Origin: Balamuthia mandrillaris
Lineage: Eukaryota; Discosea; Longamoebia; Balamuthiidae
Length of the DNA: 41,277 bases
Assembly: GCA_031835245.1 (NCBI GenBank)
Contig: JAVKOQ010000415.1
Coordinates: forward strand, 1 to 41,277
Direction of reading: 5' to 3'
Made by a program: the position numbers and the translations under genes. Positions 22,977-33,530 of the stretch are shown here, one piece after another. Each line of letters starts with the position of its first letter. Position 1 is the stretch's first letter. The notes under the pieces were generated by a model. That model did not search any database. It was not told the origin of the DNA and worked only from the letters and a program-made list of their open reading frames with translations.

Positions 22977-23912
22977 ATGGGTGGGGTGTGCTGCTGCTGT
23001 TGCTGCTGCTGGGAGGGTTCGGGTGGGGAGCGTAGCGGGTCCCTCCTGCGTGAGGTGCAGGGCCTGGTGGACGGGTGCAGCTTGCCCGACGAGGAGAGGT
23101 GGGCCGAGGCGGCCAGGACCCTGATCCAGCGGGCCGACCAGGACGAACGCCTGTGGCAGAGCTGCCTGCTGGAGGTGAGCAAACGGTTCGGTCGCCTCCA
23201 ACCGCAGAAGAAGCGGCAGAGGAGGAAGAAATGGCTCTTCTTCGTGAGGAAGCTGGGAAGAGGCGAGGAGGAGGGAGAAGCAGAAGGATGGGAAGAGGAA
23301 GGCTTGGCTATGGAAGAGCAGCGGCAGGGACCACAACAACAGACTATTAGGAGAGACTATTACACTCAAATGCTGGTGCTGTTGGACATGTTGCCGTTGT
23401 GCGATCCTGCTTGCGTGAGGGACACCAGCGAGCTCCTCTGTCGGTTCGTGCGTGAGGAGGCCGATGAAGGTCAGCTGGTCAATGCGCTCATCGTCTGGCA
23501 TGCGCTGTCCTACAAGTTTGATCGTGCGCATTTCTGCTCTCTTTTTTTTTTCTTCTCAAGTTAACCGAAAGGCCACTGTGCAGCAAGAGTAAGCGGCTCG
23601 CTGTTTACCGAGTCGCTCAAGGGAGTCCTGTTGGAGGCCGTCCACAGCGACAGCAATAGAGTATGCTTACATGGCCTTATCACGTTGGAAGGCTTCCTCA
23701 AGAATGGTCTATCTTTGCTTCTCTTCGTCTTTATCCCTTGTTATCCCTCTTGCTCTTGCTCTTGCTCTTGCTCTTGCTCTTGCTCTTGCTCTTGCTCTTG
23801 CTCTTGCTCTTGCTCTTGCTCTTGCTCTTGCTCTTGCTCTTGCTCTTGCTCTTGCTCTTGCTCTTGCTCTTGCTCTTGCTCTTGCTCTTGCTCTTGCTCT
23901 TGCTCTTGCTCT

Positions 23913-23950
<38 letters not shown>

Positions 23951-25696
23951 TCCTGATGTAATTTTTCGAATAGGTGGTGGGGTAGAGAAACTCTTAAATC
24001 ACAATGAAATGGTTGCTCTCTCTCATCGCTTACGACGCTTGGCTCTCTCTCGGGACAAGCAGTTAAAGTTGCAAGCCTATTGGCTCCTTCACCATCCTCC
24101 ACTTTGTACGCTTTGCATGTTGTTTTCCAACTCTCTTCTCTCTTTTCATCACTTTACCATTTCTATTTAAGTTGTCACTCTCACCAACTGGTTCATATTC
24201 GCTTGTAGCAAAAATGGTTGGGGAACTAGACGAGAGAGACGAGAAAATGGAAGAGAAAGAATACAACAGTAGCGACGATAACAACCTCCAAAATGACTCC
24301 TATGTCACGTCAACACGTGTAATGCTTAGCAGTGAAGACAGAAGCAGTTGCCTTAAGCTATCTGCAGATTATTTGGAGGTACTTGGCGCTTCCTTATCTC
24401 TAAAACTTTCAATTTGAGCATATAGTGATGTTGGTCTTCGTTCATCGTTTTGTCAGGTTCGAAATGACACCTCCTCTTTCGGAAGCTTACGGGCGAACGC
24501 TTTTGTTACATATGGACAAATTCCTCGCACAAACCGAAGAAGACAGAGAGCAAGTGCAACAAAGAAGGAAGAGAAAGATGACAGCGATAAAGTGGTAATA
24601 GAACAAGAATCTGAGAATGAAATTGCGATGGCCCAAGTTACGGATGGGAAAGATGGAGAACAAAAGATAACCGAGAAAAAGCAGAAACAGCGAAAGCAAA
24701 AGAAAGCGAAGAAAAGAGTAGCACATAAGTGGTACTTTGAGGTAAAGCTACGAACGAACGGAGTTATGCAAATAGGATGGGCTACCAAAGACACCGTCTT
24801 CAATCCAGAGGAAGGACAAGGTGTTGGCGACGATGTCTTCTCCTATGCATACGATGGAGCGCGCGGATACGCCTGGCACAACGCACTTGCTGCTAAAGTT
24901 TGTTCTTCTCTCTTTCTCTCCCTCTCCCTCTCTGTTTCATCTCCTTTTCTTCGTTGAAACTCTACTTTCTCTTTCCCTTTTCTTGTTATCCTCCTGATGT
25001 TTTTCTGCTAACAACCAAAACAACTCAAGTGCTTATGGCCTCGCAGAAGATGGCAAAAAGGGGACGTAGTAAGTTGCCTCTACAACGGAAAGAGGAGCAC
25101 GATCACATTCTATCTCAACGGGGATATGGTGTTGCATAATCCCGCGGACGTCCGCTCCTTAACTTCGCCAGAAGAAACGGCGACGAAGAGAGCCACCTTT
25201 CGGCGCGTCAAACGACATTTTCAGTTTTATCCAGCAGTTAGCTTTGGTGCCTACCAACAATGTTCCTTCCGTTTTGCCAGGAACCAATGGAGGTTTGTTG
25301 TTGTTTAGGACCTTTCGGCATGTCTAGCGACATTTTCAATTCGTTTGAGCTACTTCGTGACACTAATATGCTTTTCTGTTCTCATTTTCTTTGTGTTACA
25401 GATTCTTTTCGCGCATAGAGGAAGAAGTTGGACAAGTGGAAAGCATTGAAGAATACGTAGAGCGAGAAGGCATCCCTCTTCCACCTCCCTCTCCTCTTTT
25501 CCTTCACCCAAGGGATAGAGAGGAGGATGAGGGCAAAGACTCCAATGAAGAGCATGAGCTTTGCAGCATTTGCTTTGCAGAGGTGGCAGACACAGAACTT
25601 CAGCCGTGCCACCATGGTGGCATTTGCTTCCGGTGCAGCCTTCGCGTCACCCAATGCCCCATGTGCAGAGCGGACGTGCTGGAACGCCTACATTAA
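22977..25696 (+). CDS. RSPRY1: RSPRY1-like RING finger and SPRY domain protein, 7 exons
   Basis: Exons 22977-23523, 23584-23706, 23974-24105, 24209-24378, 24457-24897, 25030-25292 and 25402-25696 give 656 residues (human RSPRY1 576). The N-terminus MGGVCCCCCCCW has a myristoylation-type Gly2 and a seven-Cys run, probably lipid-anchored; human RSPRY1 has an internal MGNSCICR. A helical middle follows (LLDMLPLCDP, LHGLITLEGFLKN) as in the human protein. The SPRY domain shows LSADYLEVRNDTSSFGS, WYFEVKLRTNGVMQIGWATKD, GVGDDVFSYAYDG and FYLNGD. It is interrupted by a charged ~75-residue insert (KKQKQRKQKKAKKR) not in the human protein. The C-terminal C3HC4-type RING reads CSICFAEVAD...CHHGGICFRC...CPMC, so it is probably an E3 ubiquitin ligase at a membrane. 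The exon 1/2 junction is the least certain. Intron 2 carries a (TTGCTC)n array. Confidence 0.9.
23749..23946 (+). repeat. (TTGCTC)n hexamer array plus (CT)n in RSPRY1-like intron 2
   Basis: About 27 copies of a six-base unit (to about 23913) are followed by about 15 CT units. Both lie inside the intron at 23707-23973. Confidence 0.97.
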
Positions 25697-26040
25697 ACTT
25701 GCGTATTTAGCAAAACCTTGCCACGACATAAAGGCCCATATGCAGGGGTAGAATGATAATGTACCCCGCTTCTCCCTCTTTTTGGCCGGTTGCCCAGCGT
25801 CGGCCGTTGTTCTTTGCCACGAAGTAACTGTTGCACCGCCGCCACCACCAAAAAAGATTGTCTGTGTATCACCGAGTGCCTGCTCGCCAAGTTCTTCCAC
25901 GAAGAGGTAGAAGAGGCAATTAACTCCATGACGACACGAAAAACGAATGAGGGGCCACCAAAATAGAGGAAAAGAGGGGAAGAAAACAACAGCAAGCGAG
26001 CGAGCAGGCGAGCAGGCGGAGGCAAAGAAGACGTTAAACA
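25697..26040. other. intergenic region, no gene seen
   Basis: This is the gap between the RSPRY1-like stop and the TMEM65-like start, both on +. It holds the 3' UTR of the former and the promoter of the latter. An imperfect GCGAGCGAGCAGGCGAGCAG run occurs near 25995-26014. Nothing else recognised. Confidence 0.5.
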
Positions 26041-26644
26041 ATGTCCGCAAAGCAAGGGGAAGAAGGTACGCAACACCAAAAAGAACGACCTGGGTATGTT
26101 CATAATAATGCTGCCTTAAGTGAGAGCGCGAAAAGTGTGGTTTGTTTGGTGGGACTAACGCTTGTTAAAGTTTTACGGCCCACCCCAACTTTCGGCGGTT
26201 CCTCCAGTTCGGCGTCGTGGACTCTTCCCTCCTCATGCTTTCCATCCTTGCCGGTTTCAGTTTGGACTCTCTCATCGCACGAAGGATCGGCGCCAAGGTA
26301 CAAATCTTCGTTCTCCTTTCGTTCTTTTATCCGACACCGAATATCCATTCAATCTGTCAGTTCGTACCACTGACCATGCGCGGCAGGGCTATGGCGCGAT
26401 CATGGGAGCTGGCATCGGAAACGCTCTCGCTGACACTGTGGCAGGCTTGCCGGAAGGTAGACACGCTGCGGTGGGCGTGGGTCTCGGAGCGTTGGTCCCG
26501 CTCACCCCGATCATCACGGCCATGCTCCTCAGAAAAGAACTCACGGGAAGGGTGGCCTATGCCGTTGGCGCCTCCTCCGCTACGCTTTTTGTTGGCACGT
26601 TTGTGCATTCCTACTTGCAACCCGACGAAGAAGAAACAGATTGA
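26041..26644 (+). CDS. small TMEM65-like/GxGxGN membrane protein, 3 exons
   Basis: Exons 26041-26093, 26171-26297 and 26387-26644 give 145 residues. After a polar start, FRRFLQFGVVDSSLLMLSIL opens a bundle of three or more hydrophobic segments. The core GYGAIMGAGIGNALADTVAG resembles the TMEM65 family (F-D-N...AAALGNLISDLAG) and short bacterial or phage membrane proteins with AxxGAGIGNxxSD. TMEM65 of animals is an inner-mitochondrial membrane protein. The N-terminal segment here is basic but short, so a mitochondrial location is only a guess. The tail QPDEEETD is acidic. The donor of exon 1 is set at GG|GTATGT because it alone keeps the reading frame into exon 2. Ordinary short introns. Confidence 0.65.
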
Positions 26645-26665
26645 AACCTTCCCCTCTTCTTTTGC

Positions 26666-26752
26666 TCGAAGAGAGGAGGGAGGGAGAGGGAGGGAGAGAG
26701 AGAGAGGGAGAGAGAGAGAGGGAGAGAGAGAGGGAGAGAGAGAAGGGAGACG
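26666..26752 (+). repeat. GGGAGA/(GA)n purine tract in 3' UTR
   Basis: Imperfect GAGAGG and GAGAGA units lie just after the TMEM65-like stop, in the convergent gap to the minus-strand gene ending at 26926. Nothing else is seen in the gap. Confidence 0.8.
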
Positions 26753-26925
26753 AGAAAGCACAAGGGAGATCGATTGAACACGATGAATGCAACACAAACC
26801 AAAACAAAATATACAAAAGGTACAGGCGGCATCGTCGCTTCAGCAGCACCCAAGGATAGGAATATCTCTATCCAGCCTCAGCAAAACCAAAACAAAAAAA
26901 AGGCAAACGTGATTGTGGTGATGGT

Positions 26926-27251
26926 CTACTGTAGCCACCAATCGTTGTTGCCTCTTTCTTTGCCTTTCTCCTTTTGTTCTCTGCCTGCTGCTGCAACCGG
27001 AGATTGTTGACCACGAAGCAATTCGAGCCATTCCTCGTAGTCGCTTTTCGGTGACGTTTTCTTTTCTGGCCGAACCGAAGCAGAAGCAGCGGTTGGTGGT
27101 GCTAGTAATGATGGTGATGCTATTGACTGTTTTCGAGGCTGTTGCAATGGCTGTTGCTGAGCTGCAAATGAGGCAGTACATCTTTGCAGCTCATCTAACA
27201 TAAGTTCCCGTACCTTTTATAAAAGATGCATCAATTTTTTCCCGAGAGGCC

Positions 27252-27291
<40 letters not shown>

Positions 27292-28719
27292 ACAGAGAAA
27301 GATAAAGGAGAGGAGAAAATAGGGTACCTTTGAGCTCGTTTCTTGAGCAACTAACAACTTGGAGGCACATGCTACGAGTGTTTGGATGTCAGGAGGCTGC
27401 CTGCTCAACTCCTCGTCTGTCAAGGGCAACGGAGAAGTAACAGCATCTTGTGATGGCGTAGAAGAGGATAGTCTTGCTATCTGCTTTTCTCGCTTTTCCT
27501 TTAGGCCTTCTTGCATTTTATTTTCTCGTTCGATGCTATCCCTGACGTAGTCTACAAGTACAATATTTGCTGTGTGTAAACATGCTTGAGATAATACCAG
27601 CAACTGCTTTACCACCGATATTTCTGTTCAATGGAGATAACAGAATGAACGCAGTGAGAAAGATAAACAAAGAAAATGCACACACCCAAAACACAAAATA
27701 AAAACTGCACAAAGTGAGAGCAAACGCAGAAAACATCGTTAAAGAATACGAACCAGGATGTTCCTCCAAAGGTGAAAGGCAATCTAGCTGAGCAAGATTC
27801 TCCTCAATACTTTGGTGATACCTTTGTAATGCTTCTTGCTTTACAGAGGCAGACAGTCCAGTAGGTGCAAAGAGTGCGTGTAACCGAGAAAAGGCTGCAA
27901 GTGGACATCCAGGCGAGGCATTTTCTTCTTGGTTATGCTACAGTTTGAACAAAATAAGTGCTGGGATGGAAACAACGGGAGAAGCAGAGAAGAGGAACGA
28001 GAGACGAAAGGAGCAGAGCAAACCAAATCTGTAAGGGAGTGGGAAGGTGAAACGACAGGAGGTTTATCAGGGTGGAGACGAACGCCAGGGAAGGGTGAGG
28101 CCGCCTCTCCCATTCTACGCAGCTCTTCTCTGAGTTGAGGATTGCTGTCGTCCCGTCGGAGGTCATTCGTGCGCGAGCCTTCTTTTGACGAAGAAGGGCG
28201 TTGCCAATGTTGCAACCAGAACTTCTGGAAGGTGGTGGCCTTCTCCACTGGAAACTCGTTGGCTTTGTCGATCACTCCTGCTGTAAGCAGCCGTGCTTGA
28301 ACGGCGGCCCAGTCTTTTAAGATCTGTGCTTTGGTTTGTGAAACAGCTTCAAAAAGACACAAACACACAAAGATCAGCAAACAACAGAGAGCGAGAGAGA
28401 GAGAGAGAGAGAGAGAAGCAAGGAGTAGAAGGAGTAGGAGTATCAAACCGATTTGAAGAACTTCGTGAGCAGTAGCTGAGGTTAGAAGCACGATGCGGTA
28501 GAGGTCAGTCCCAAAGTAAAAGGGCTTCCCTGTCAAAACAGAGTGTAGAGGCCACTTAGAATGGTTAAACCGAAAAGAAAGACATTGCTCCAACATCAAT
28601 GGCGAGAGAAACGAACCAACTCGCCGTTGTTGAATCAGGAAACAGCCGTGCTGCTGCGTTGTGCTCCAAGCAAGCTTCGTACCGCCGCGATCCACCAGAG
28701 CAGGCTGACACAAAGGCAT
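26926..28719 (-). CDS. unrecognised helical protein, 443 residues, 5 exons
   Basis: Exons 28719-28449, 28346-28054, 27937-27754, 27623-27328 and 27213-26926 sum to 444 codons. I do not recognise a family. The first ~90 residues are mixed hydrophobic/basic (LAWSTTQQHGCFLIQQRR, KPFYFGTDLYRIVLLTS) and probably folded. The middle is helical (ILKDWAAVQARLL, EKATTFQKFWLQHWQ). The second half has helices such as LDCLSPLEEHPG and YVRDSIERENKMQEGLKEK. The C-terminal ~70 residues are Gln/Ala/Pro-rich and end DYEEWLELLRGQQ. No signal peptide, membrane span or catalytic motif stands out. The start is uncertain: the frame stays open upstream to a stop near 28830 without another ATG, so an upstream exon is possible. 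A CRE palindrome lies at 28915-28922. Introns 1 and 4 hold CT repeats on the sense strand. Confidence 0.65.
27254..27288. repeat. (GA)n microsatellite in intron 4 of the unrecognised gene
   Basis: About 16 GA units on +, (CT)n in the transcript, within the intron at 27327-27214. Confidence 0.9.
28391..28416. repeat. (GA)n microsatellite in intron 1 of the unrecognised gene
   Basis: About 12 GA units on +, (CT)n in the transcript, within the intron at 28448-28347. Confidence 0.85.
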
Positions 28720-29080
28720 CACGAAACGAACGACCTGATGAAACAACACTTGGGAGGAAGGGCGGCTTGCTGCGACAAAGATGGAGGACACACTTGGGTT
28801 TCCGCTCTGGCTTTTTTTTTCGAAACGTCAAATCCACACACGTTCTGGTCACCTGCCCAATCCAGGTGGAGTGATGACATCAGCAGTGCAAAGGCAGAAA
28901 ATCGGTAAAAACCATGACGTCATCAAACATTGTGCGACTTGAACCACGTCCATTGTTGTCTAGTCGAGTTTGGCGGTTCATCATTCATTCATTGTTTACA
29001 CTCTTCACAACGATGCGGATTGAAGCATCGAAAGGTTCATTTCGCCCCTTCGGGAGGGGCTCACTTACATTCTTGCTCTC
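28720..29080. promoter_or_regulatory. promoter region of the unrecognised gene, with CRE-like sites
   Basis: This gap lies between the Shk-type kinase stop (29081) and the 443-residue gene start, both on minus. A perfect TGACGTCA is at 28915-28922 and TGACATCA at 28875-28882, about 40 bases apart. The part below about 28830 is open in the gene's frame and could be 5' coding or leader. Confidence 0.45.
28915..28922. promoter_or_regulatory. CRE-like palindrome TGACGTCA
   Basis: Second perfect palindrome in the window, upstream of the minus-strand 443-residue gene, with a one-mismatch copy at 28875-28882. Confidence 0.4.
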
Positions 29081-32050
29081 CTACGCTTGCCCCTCCGCTG
29101 CCGCAGTTGCCGTTGTCTCAGCTTTCCTGGCAGAGGTGCGAGGAGAAGCCATCCTCAACTCGTTGCTCTCTCTCCTCCCATTTTCTCGCCGTTCAGTGTC
29201 ACCTTCTTTGCTGTTGTCTTCATTGTTGCGGTCGTTATTCTTGTCGTTTGCTTGCTGTTGTTTTGTTTTTCTTCCATTTTGTTTTCCAGAAGCAGCAGAT
29301 GTCGAGGATGAAGGAGAGGGAATGGGTGTGTCAAAGAGAGAGCGATAGGGAGAATTACAAAGAGGCTCTCCGAGGTTCAACCGCTTCCAAAGGCAATCCA
29401 CGACACCGCCTAGCCGTTCAAAGGTCATGTCCTCGCTCACGCTGAACCCTTTCTCGGTGTGCATGATTCGGATGTGAGAAGGCGAGCCGCTGCTGCACAG
29501 CCGAGTGATGGTGAAGCAGCCAGGAAAGCTATCATTGGTGGTGAAGCGGACGAGGAATGTGCCGGGTGGCTTTCCTGCCAGCGCATCCTGCGCTGCTGGT
29601 GCTGTGATGTCCCCGTGGAACCATTCTTGGCTTAATACTTCTGCAATCTACACACAAAGACAAAAAAACAGAAAGAAGAGTGAAAAGAAGAGGAGATAAA
29701 ATCAGTCCGAATTGGAGGAAGATGTTTACATAAGTGACAAAGGCAAGAAGGTCAAAGTACCATATCTAAGATATCACAAGAAGGAGAGCCTCTACGCCGA
29801 TAGCGAATGGGGCCGAACCAATCCAACACTTGGCCGAACCGTACAACAGAAACAAGAGGTAATCCAGGCTCTCCCTCCATCATTGCTTGATCCGCTGGAG
29901 CGATAGCAAATATAAAAGAAATACAAAGAGAAGCAAGAGAGAAAGAGCGAGAGAGAGAGAGAGAAGAGAAGGTTAACCACCATCGCAGTAACAATTACAA
30001 CGATCAAAACCACAACCACAAAACATACTTAGCAGCCGGTAAAGACATCTTAGCAAAAGGTATGGCCGGTGTTTCGCATCCTGTAGCAATTCTGCAGGTG
30101 TACGAGCGTTTGCTTGCTGTGTTGAATACGTTTTAACGGTTGAATTAGCCTCGTTTTGTGGTTGTGAATGTTGTTGAGGAGGATCATCAAAAGTATCCAG
30201 CATAATATAAGGTACAACATCAGTGCGGCAGTCGCTCACGTATGGATCGTCTTGTGGCAGCTTCACTCGAAGGAAGTCACAAAAAGCGACAGAAAAATCT
30301 TCCCATGACACATATTCCTGAAAAGCAAATGATCACCACCAGTAAAAAAAAAGAGAAATAATGAAGTTAAAAATACATGTAACGTCCCAAAAAACAGTCA
30401 AACAATAAAAACCTTTTTCAGAAAGTGTTTCGTCCAAAAAGCTTTGCCGTGAGGATCGCGAATAGCAGACTCGATGAGTATACGATCCAGCTCCTCGTTG
30501 ATGTATGTAAAGTTGGGGCGAAGTGAAGGTTCAGAGTGCCAACACTGTTCTATCAGCACTCGCAAACGGGAATTACAGTTGTTGGGGATAGGAGGGCGAT
30601 AGGCTGAGTTACAAACGGCCGCAATGAAAGCTGAGAGAGAACCTGATTGTAAAAACTCTGGAAACAGTCTTTGTCGTGTTGTTATTTCCCTTTTGAATGA
30701 TTATGATAAGCTAACTTTTCAAAACAGACACGAAAGAAAAGACATGAAGTACCAAAGGATTAGACCAAAAGAATAAACGTCTGTCTTCTCGTTGTACGTT
30801 CCCTCTCCCGTCAAGATCTGCATATGCAACAATGAGGGCATAACAGTCAAAACATGAATGAAAACCATAAACAAACTGATGTGAAGGCTAAAGCATCATA
30901 CCTCTGGAGCGGTGGTAAGAATGGTACCCAAGAATGGACTATCTTGCTCGCTTATCTTGGCTTCTTTGCCTTTTATCAATGCAACTCCAAAATCTACGAT
31001 GTCATGCATAGAATGAAAGAAAGAGAACGAATGAGCAAAAGTAATGATAAATAGCTTCATCATTGCAATAACGTACCTGCAATTTTGACTTTATACCGAC
31101 TGTCTATCTTTTCGACCTGATGGAGCAATGTGCAGGGGAGAGGTTTTACGTTCATGAAGTTAGACAAAGTGAATGGTTTCAATGACGAGAAAAGACTCAC
31201 CAGTAAGTTGGATGTCTTTAAGTCTCTGCTCGGTCAACCAGCGAAAACGAGAAATGAGAAACGAGAAGGAAGGTTGAAAGTGAGTCCAAGAAAAAGCAAG
31301 AGAGGAGAGAGGGGGAACAAAGATCGGAGAGGAGTAAAACCTATGTATAATGGTAGGTTCTGTCATGTGCAACCAATTCATGCCGAGCGCAACGTCCTTG
31401 CACATCTTCACCCTCTCAAACAGAGAAAGGGCAACCTTTGACTCATGTAACAGCTTGTGCAGGTCAGAGTCCAACAGCTCCATCACTATCATCAGATTGT
31501 CGTTCTTGACGCAAGTGCCCATGTACAGCAATATGTTGGGATGATAGTTGCGACTATGATAGTAATAAAAAAGTAAGCAATAAAGTTTGCAACAAAGTGC
31601 ACACAACAAACACGAACGACAACACCAACCTCTTCTCAAAGGAAGAAGGAGAAAGCGAAACGACGAAAGAGAAACGATGAAAGGGAAAAGAAGAGGAGAA
31701 AGAAACAAGTTAAAAAAAAACAATATGCGGTTCTCTCACCTCATGACCTCCATCTCTGTGATCCAGTTGCTCAGCTCCTGCTGGGTCAAGCCGTGGGGAC
31801 CAATGCGAGGGATCTTCACGGCAACGGGCTTCATGTGTATGGTGGCTTTCCAGACGTCCCCAAAGGAGTTGGTGCTGTCGGAGAGGAGGCTGACCAGGGT
31901 TACATCCTCGGCGCGTAGGGTATGGAAGCCCCTCCCGTTTAGCCCGTCCCGCACGGCTCCTCCTTTCTCACCGTTGTTGCACCATCGGTGCGAGTGCTCC
32001 TTTTTGTGTTGGTGCTCCTCCCCCTCTTTCGCGTCGATCGGGCCTGACAT
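29081..32050 (-). CDS. shk: Shk-type protein kinase with C-terminal SH2 domain, 10 exons
   Basis: Shk kinases are amoebozoan TKL-group kinases with a C-terminal SH2 domain, studied in Dictyostelium. Exons 32050-31740, 31553-31341, 31225-31201, 31116-31077, 30993-30902, 30817-30744, 30689-30413, 30320-30029, 29894-29761 and 29647-29081 give 674 residues. Kinase landmarks: VAVK (K79), HRDLKTSN (174-181), DFG (197-199), APE (225-227), DVYSFGLILW. The glycine loop is degenerate (SDSTNSFGDVW keeps only the last Gly). A linker with RFGQVLDWFGPI, typical of the family, leads to the SH2 domain starting WFHGDI (495) with the phosphotyrosine-binding Arg in FLVRF (R520). A polar ~75-residue tail follows. 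Exon 3 is only 25 nt and exon 4 only 40 nt. It probably reads phosphotyrosine and signals at the membrane. The frame stays open upstream to about 32212, so the start could be further 5'. Confidence 0.9.
29944..29964. repeat. short (GA)n tract in Shk-type intron 8
   Basis: About nine GA units on +, CT in the transcript, within the intron at 30028-29895. Confidence 0.7.
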
Positions 32051-32714
32051 TGGTGCTCCTTTTTTTTTATATTTCAAGCGGTCTGCTCTGTCCCTCCTCC
32101 CCCTTCGCAATCTGTAATCCTCCAGAGAAACGCGCCAAGTAAAGAGGAGACAACAGAGAAAGACTGAAGTTAAAAAAAAAATTGGTCCAAAAGTGGCTGT
32201 ATACAGAAGCAAAGAGAGGAGGAAGAGGGTATGCTCGCCTCTCTCTCTTTGTTTTTTTGTGGTCGGGGAGGAGCAGTAGCGGCAGCCTTTGTGCTTCTAT
32301 CGAGCAGGAAGGGAGCGGCGTAATGTTAGATGACACGTCGACACGGTTCGAAATCTTTCTTCGCGTCGGTTCAAACCCAACTCCTCGCAACTCTTTTTTT
32401 AATTAAAAAAAAGAAAATCCGCTAAAAAAAAAACAAAAAAAAAACAAAAAAATATAAAATTTTAAATATAAAATTTAAAACAAAACGAGGCATACACAAA
32501 ACAATGAATAAAAAGCGGTAGGAGGGAGAAATAAAATGGAAGAACCAAGTCGTTTTGCACTCGTTGGACGCTAAAGGTCGTTTCAACGAATGCCGTTAAA
32601 TGAAACGCCGGTTGGTATTAAACATTATGAAGCTGTTATAAGCAACGAGGAATACGGACATACAAAAAAAAACAGACAACCACAGAAGAAAAAGCACAAA
32701 GAACAGAGGCCTCC
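32051..32714. promoter_or_regulatory. divergent region between the Shk-type kinase (-) and receptor-like kinase (+)
   Basis: This is the largest gene-free stretch (664 bases). A very A/T-rich block at about 32390-32480 (runs of A, TATAAAATTTTAAATATAA) could be a promoter or nucleosome-depleted core. At 32336-32372 there are two related pieces, CGGTTCGAAATC and CGGTTCAAACCC, reminiscent of tRNA B boxes, but no cloverleaf can be folded around them. The part next to 32050 may be 5' leader or extra coding sequence of the kinase. Confidence 0.45.
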
Positions 32715-33474
32715 ATGAAGCTAGGGCAACTGCTGCTGCTTGCTTTGGCTTTGTTGCTGGGCGTCCATGTTCGACAGGGCAACTGCGGCGCCATTACCAA
32801 TGCTCTGGTCTCTCCGGCGGCGGTGCCAGGCCAAACCTTCACCCTCTCTTACACGGTGACTTTCAGCGACTGCGGTTATAACTGCTGGACGCGCGTGGAC
32901 AGCCAGGAGTTCGCCCCCCATGCCACAGCAGGTTTCATTCCCTCCCTTTACTTCTCTTTTTTTGTTTGTTTGTTTAACGCACGTTGTATCACGACTTAGA
33001 TCTGTCCTGCAGTTCAGAGATCATTCCTCCAGAGTATTTCAAATGCAACAGCACCACATGCATTTATCGCAAACCTTTGCCGGAGGGAACCTCCATTGTG
33101 GTCACCAGCAGCCAGAGCTACTCCCTTCCCACTGACTTTGAACCCCTGCAAGGAAATGAGGTGCTGGTAACGCTACACGAGACTACGCTCGCTCCAGCGG
33201 TAGAGCTGGCCGTCAACGCCGCTCCGCAGTTCAGCCTGGCAACAACCTTCTCATCGTTTCCGTCTAGCGTCACGCCTGGTGGCATCCTTTCGTTCAACGT
33301 TGAACTCTATAACTCTGGACCGTCGATGCTGAGCAGCGACGGCTTGGTATGTTTTTTCTCGGTGGTTCCGGAGTCGGTGCTGGTGGTGGCCGCTTCTTCC
33401 AGTGAGACTTGTGCCGTTGTGAATGGGTTCTTGCGTTGTGCCCTCTCAGCTGCTATCAACGCATCAAGCGCAGG

Positions 33475-33530
<56 letters not shown>

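Noticed and set aside
23631-24102. Cys-Ser, Leu, Ala-Leu and Lys-Ser repeat frames
   Set aside because: They are artefacts of the (TTGCTC)n intron array in the RSPRY1-like gene.
32051-32212. In-frame N-terminal extension of the Shk-type kinase
   Set aside because: It has no ATG start and no similarity to the family. It is more likely leader sequence.
32336-32395. Possible tRNA (GGTTCGAAATC and GGTTCAAACCC followed by a T run)
   Set aside because: These look like B-box/T-arm sequences, but no A box, anticodon arm or seven-pair acceptor stem can be drawn on either strand.
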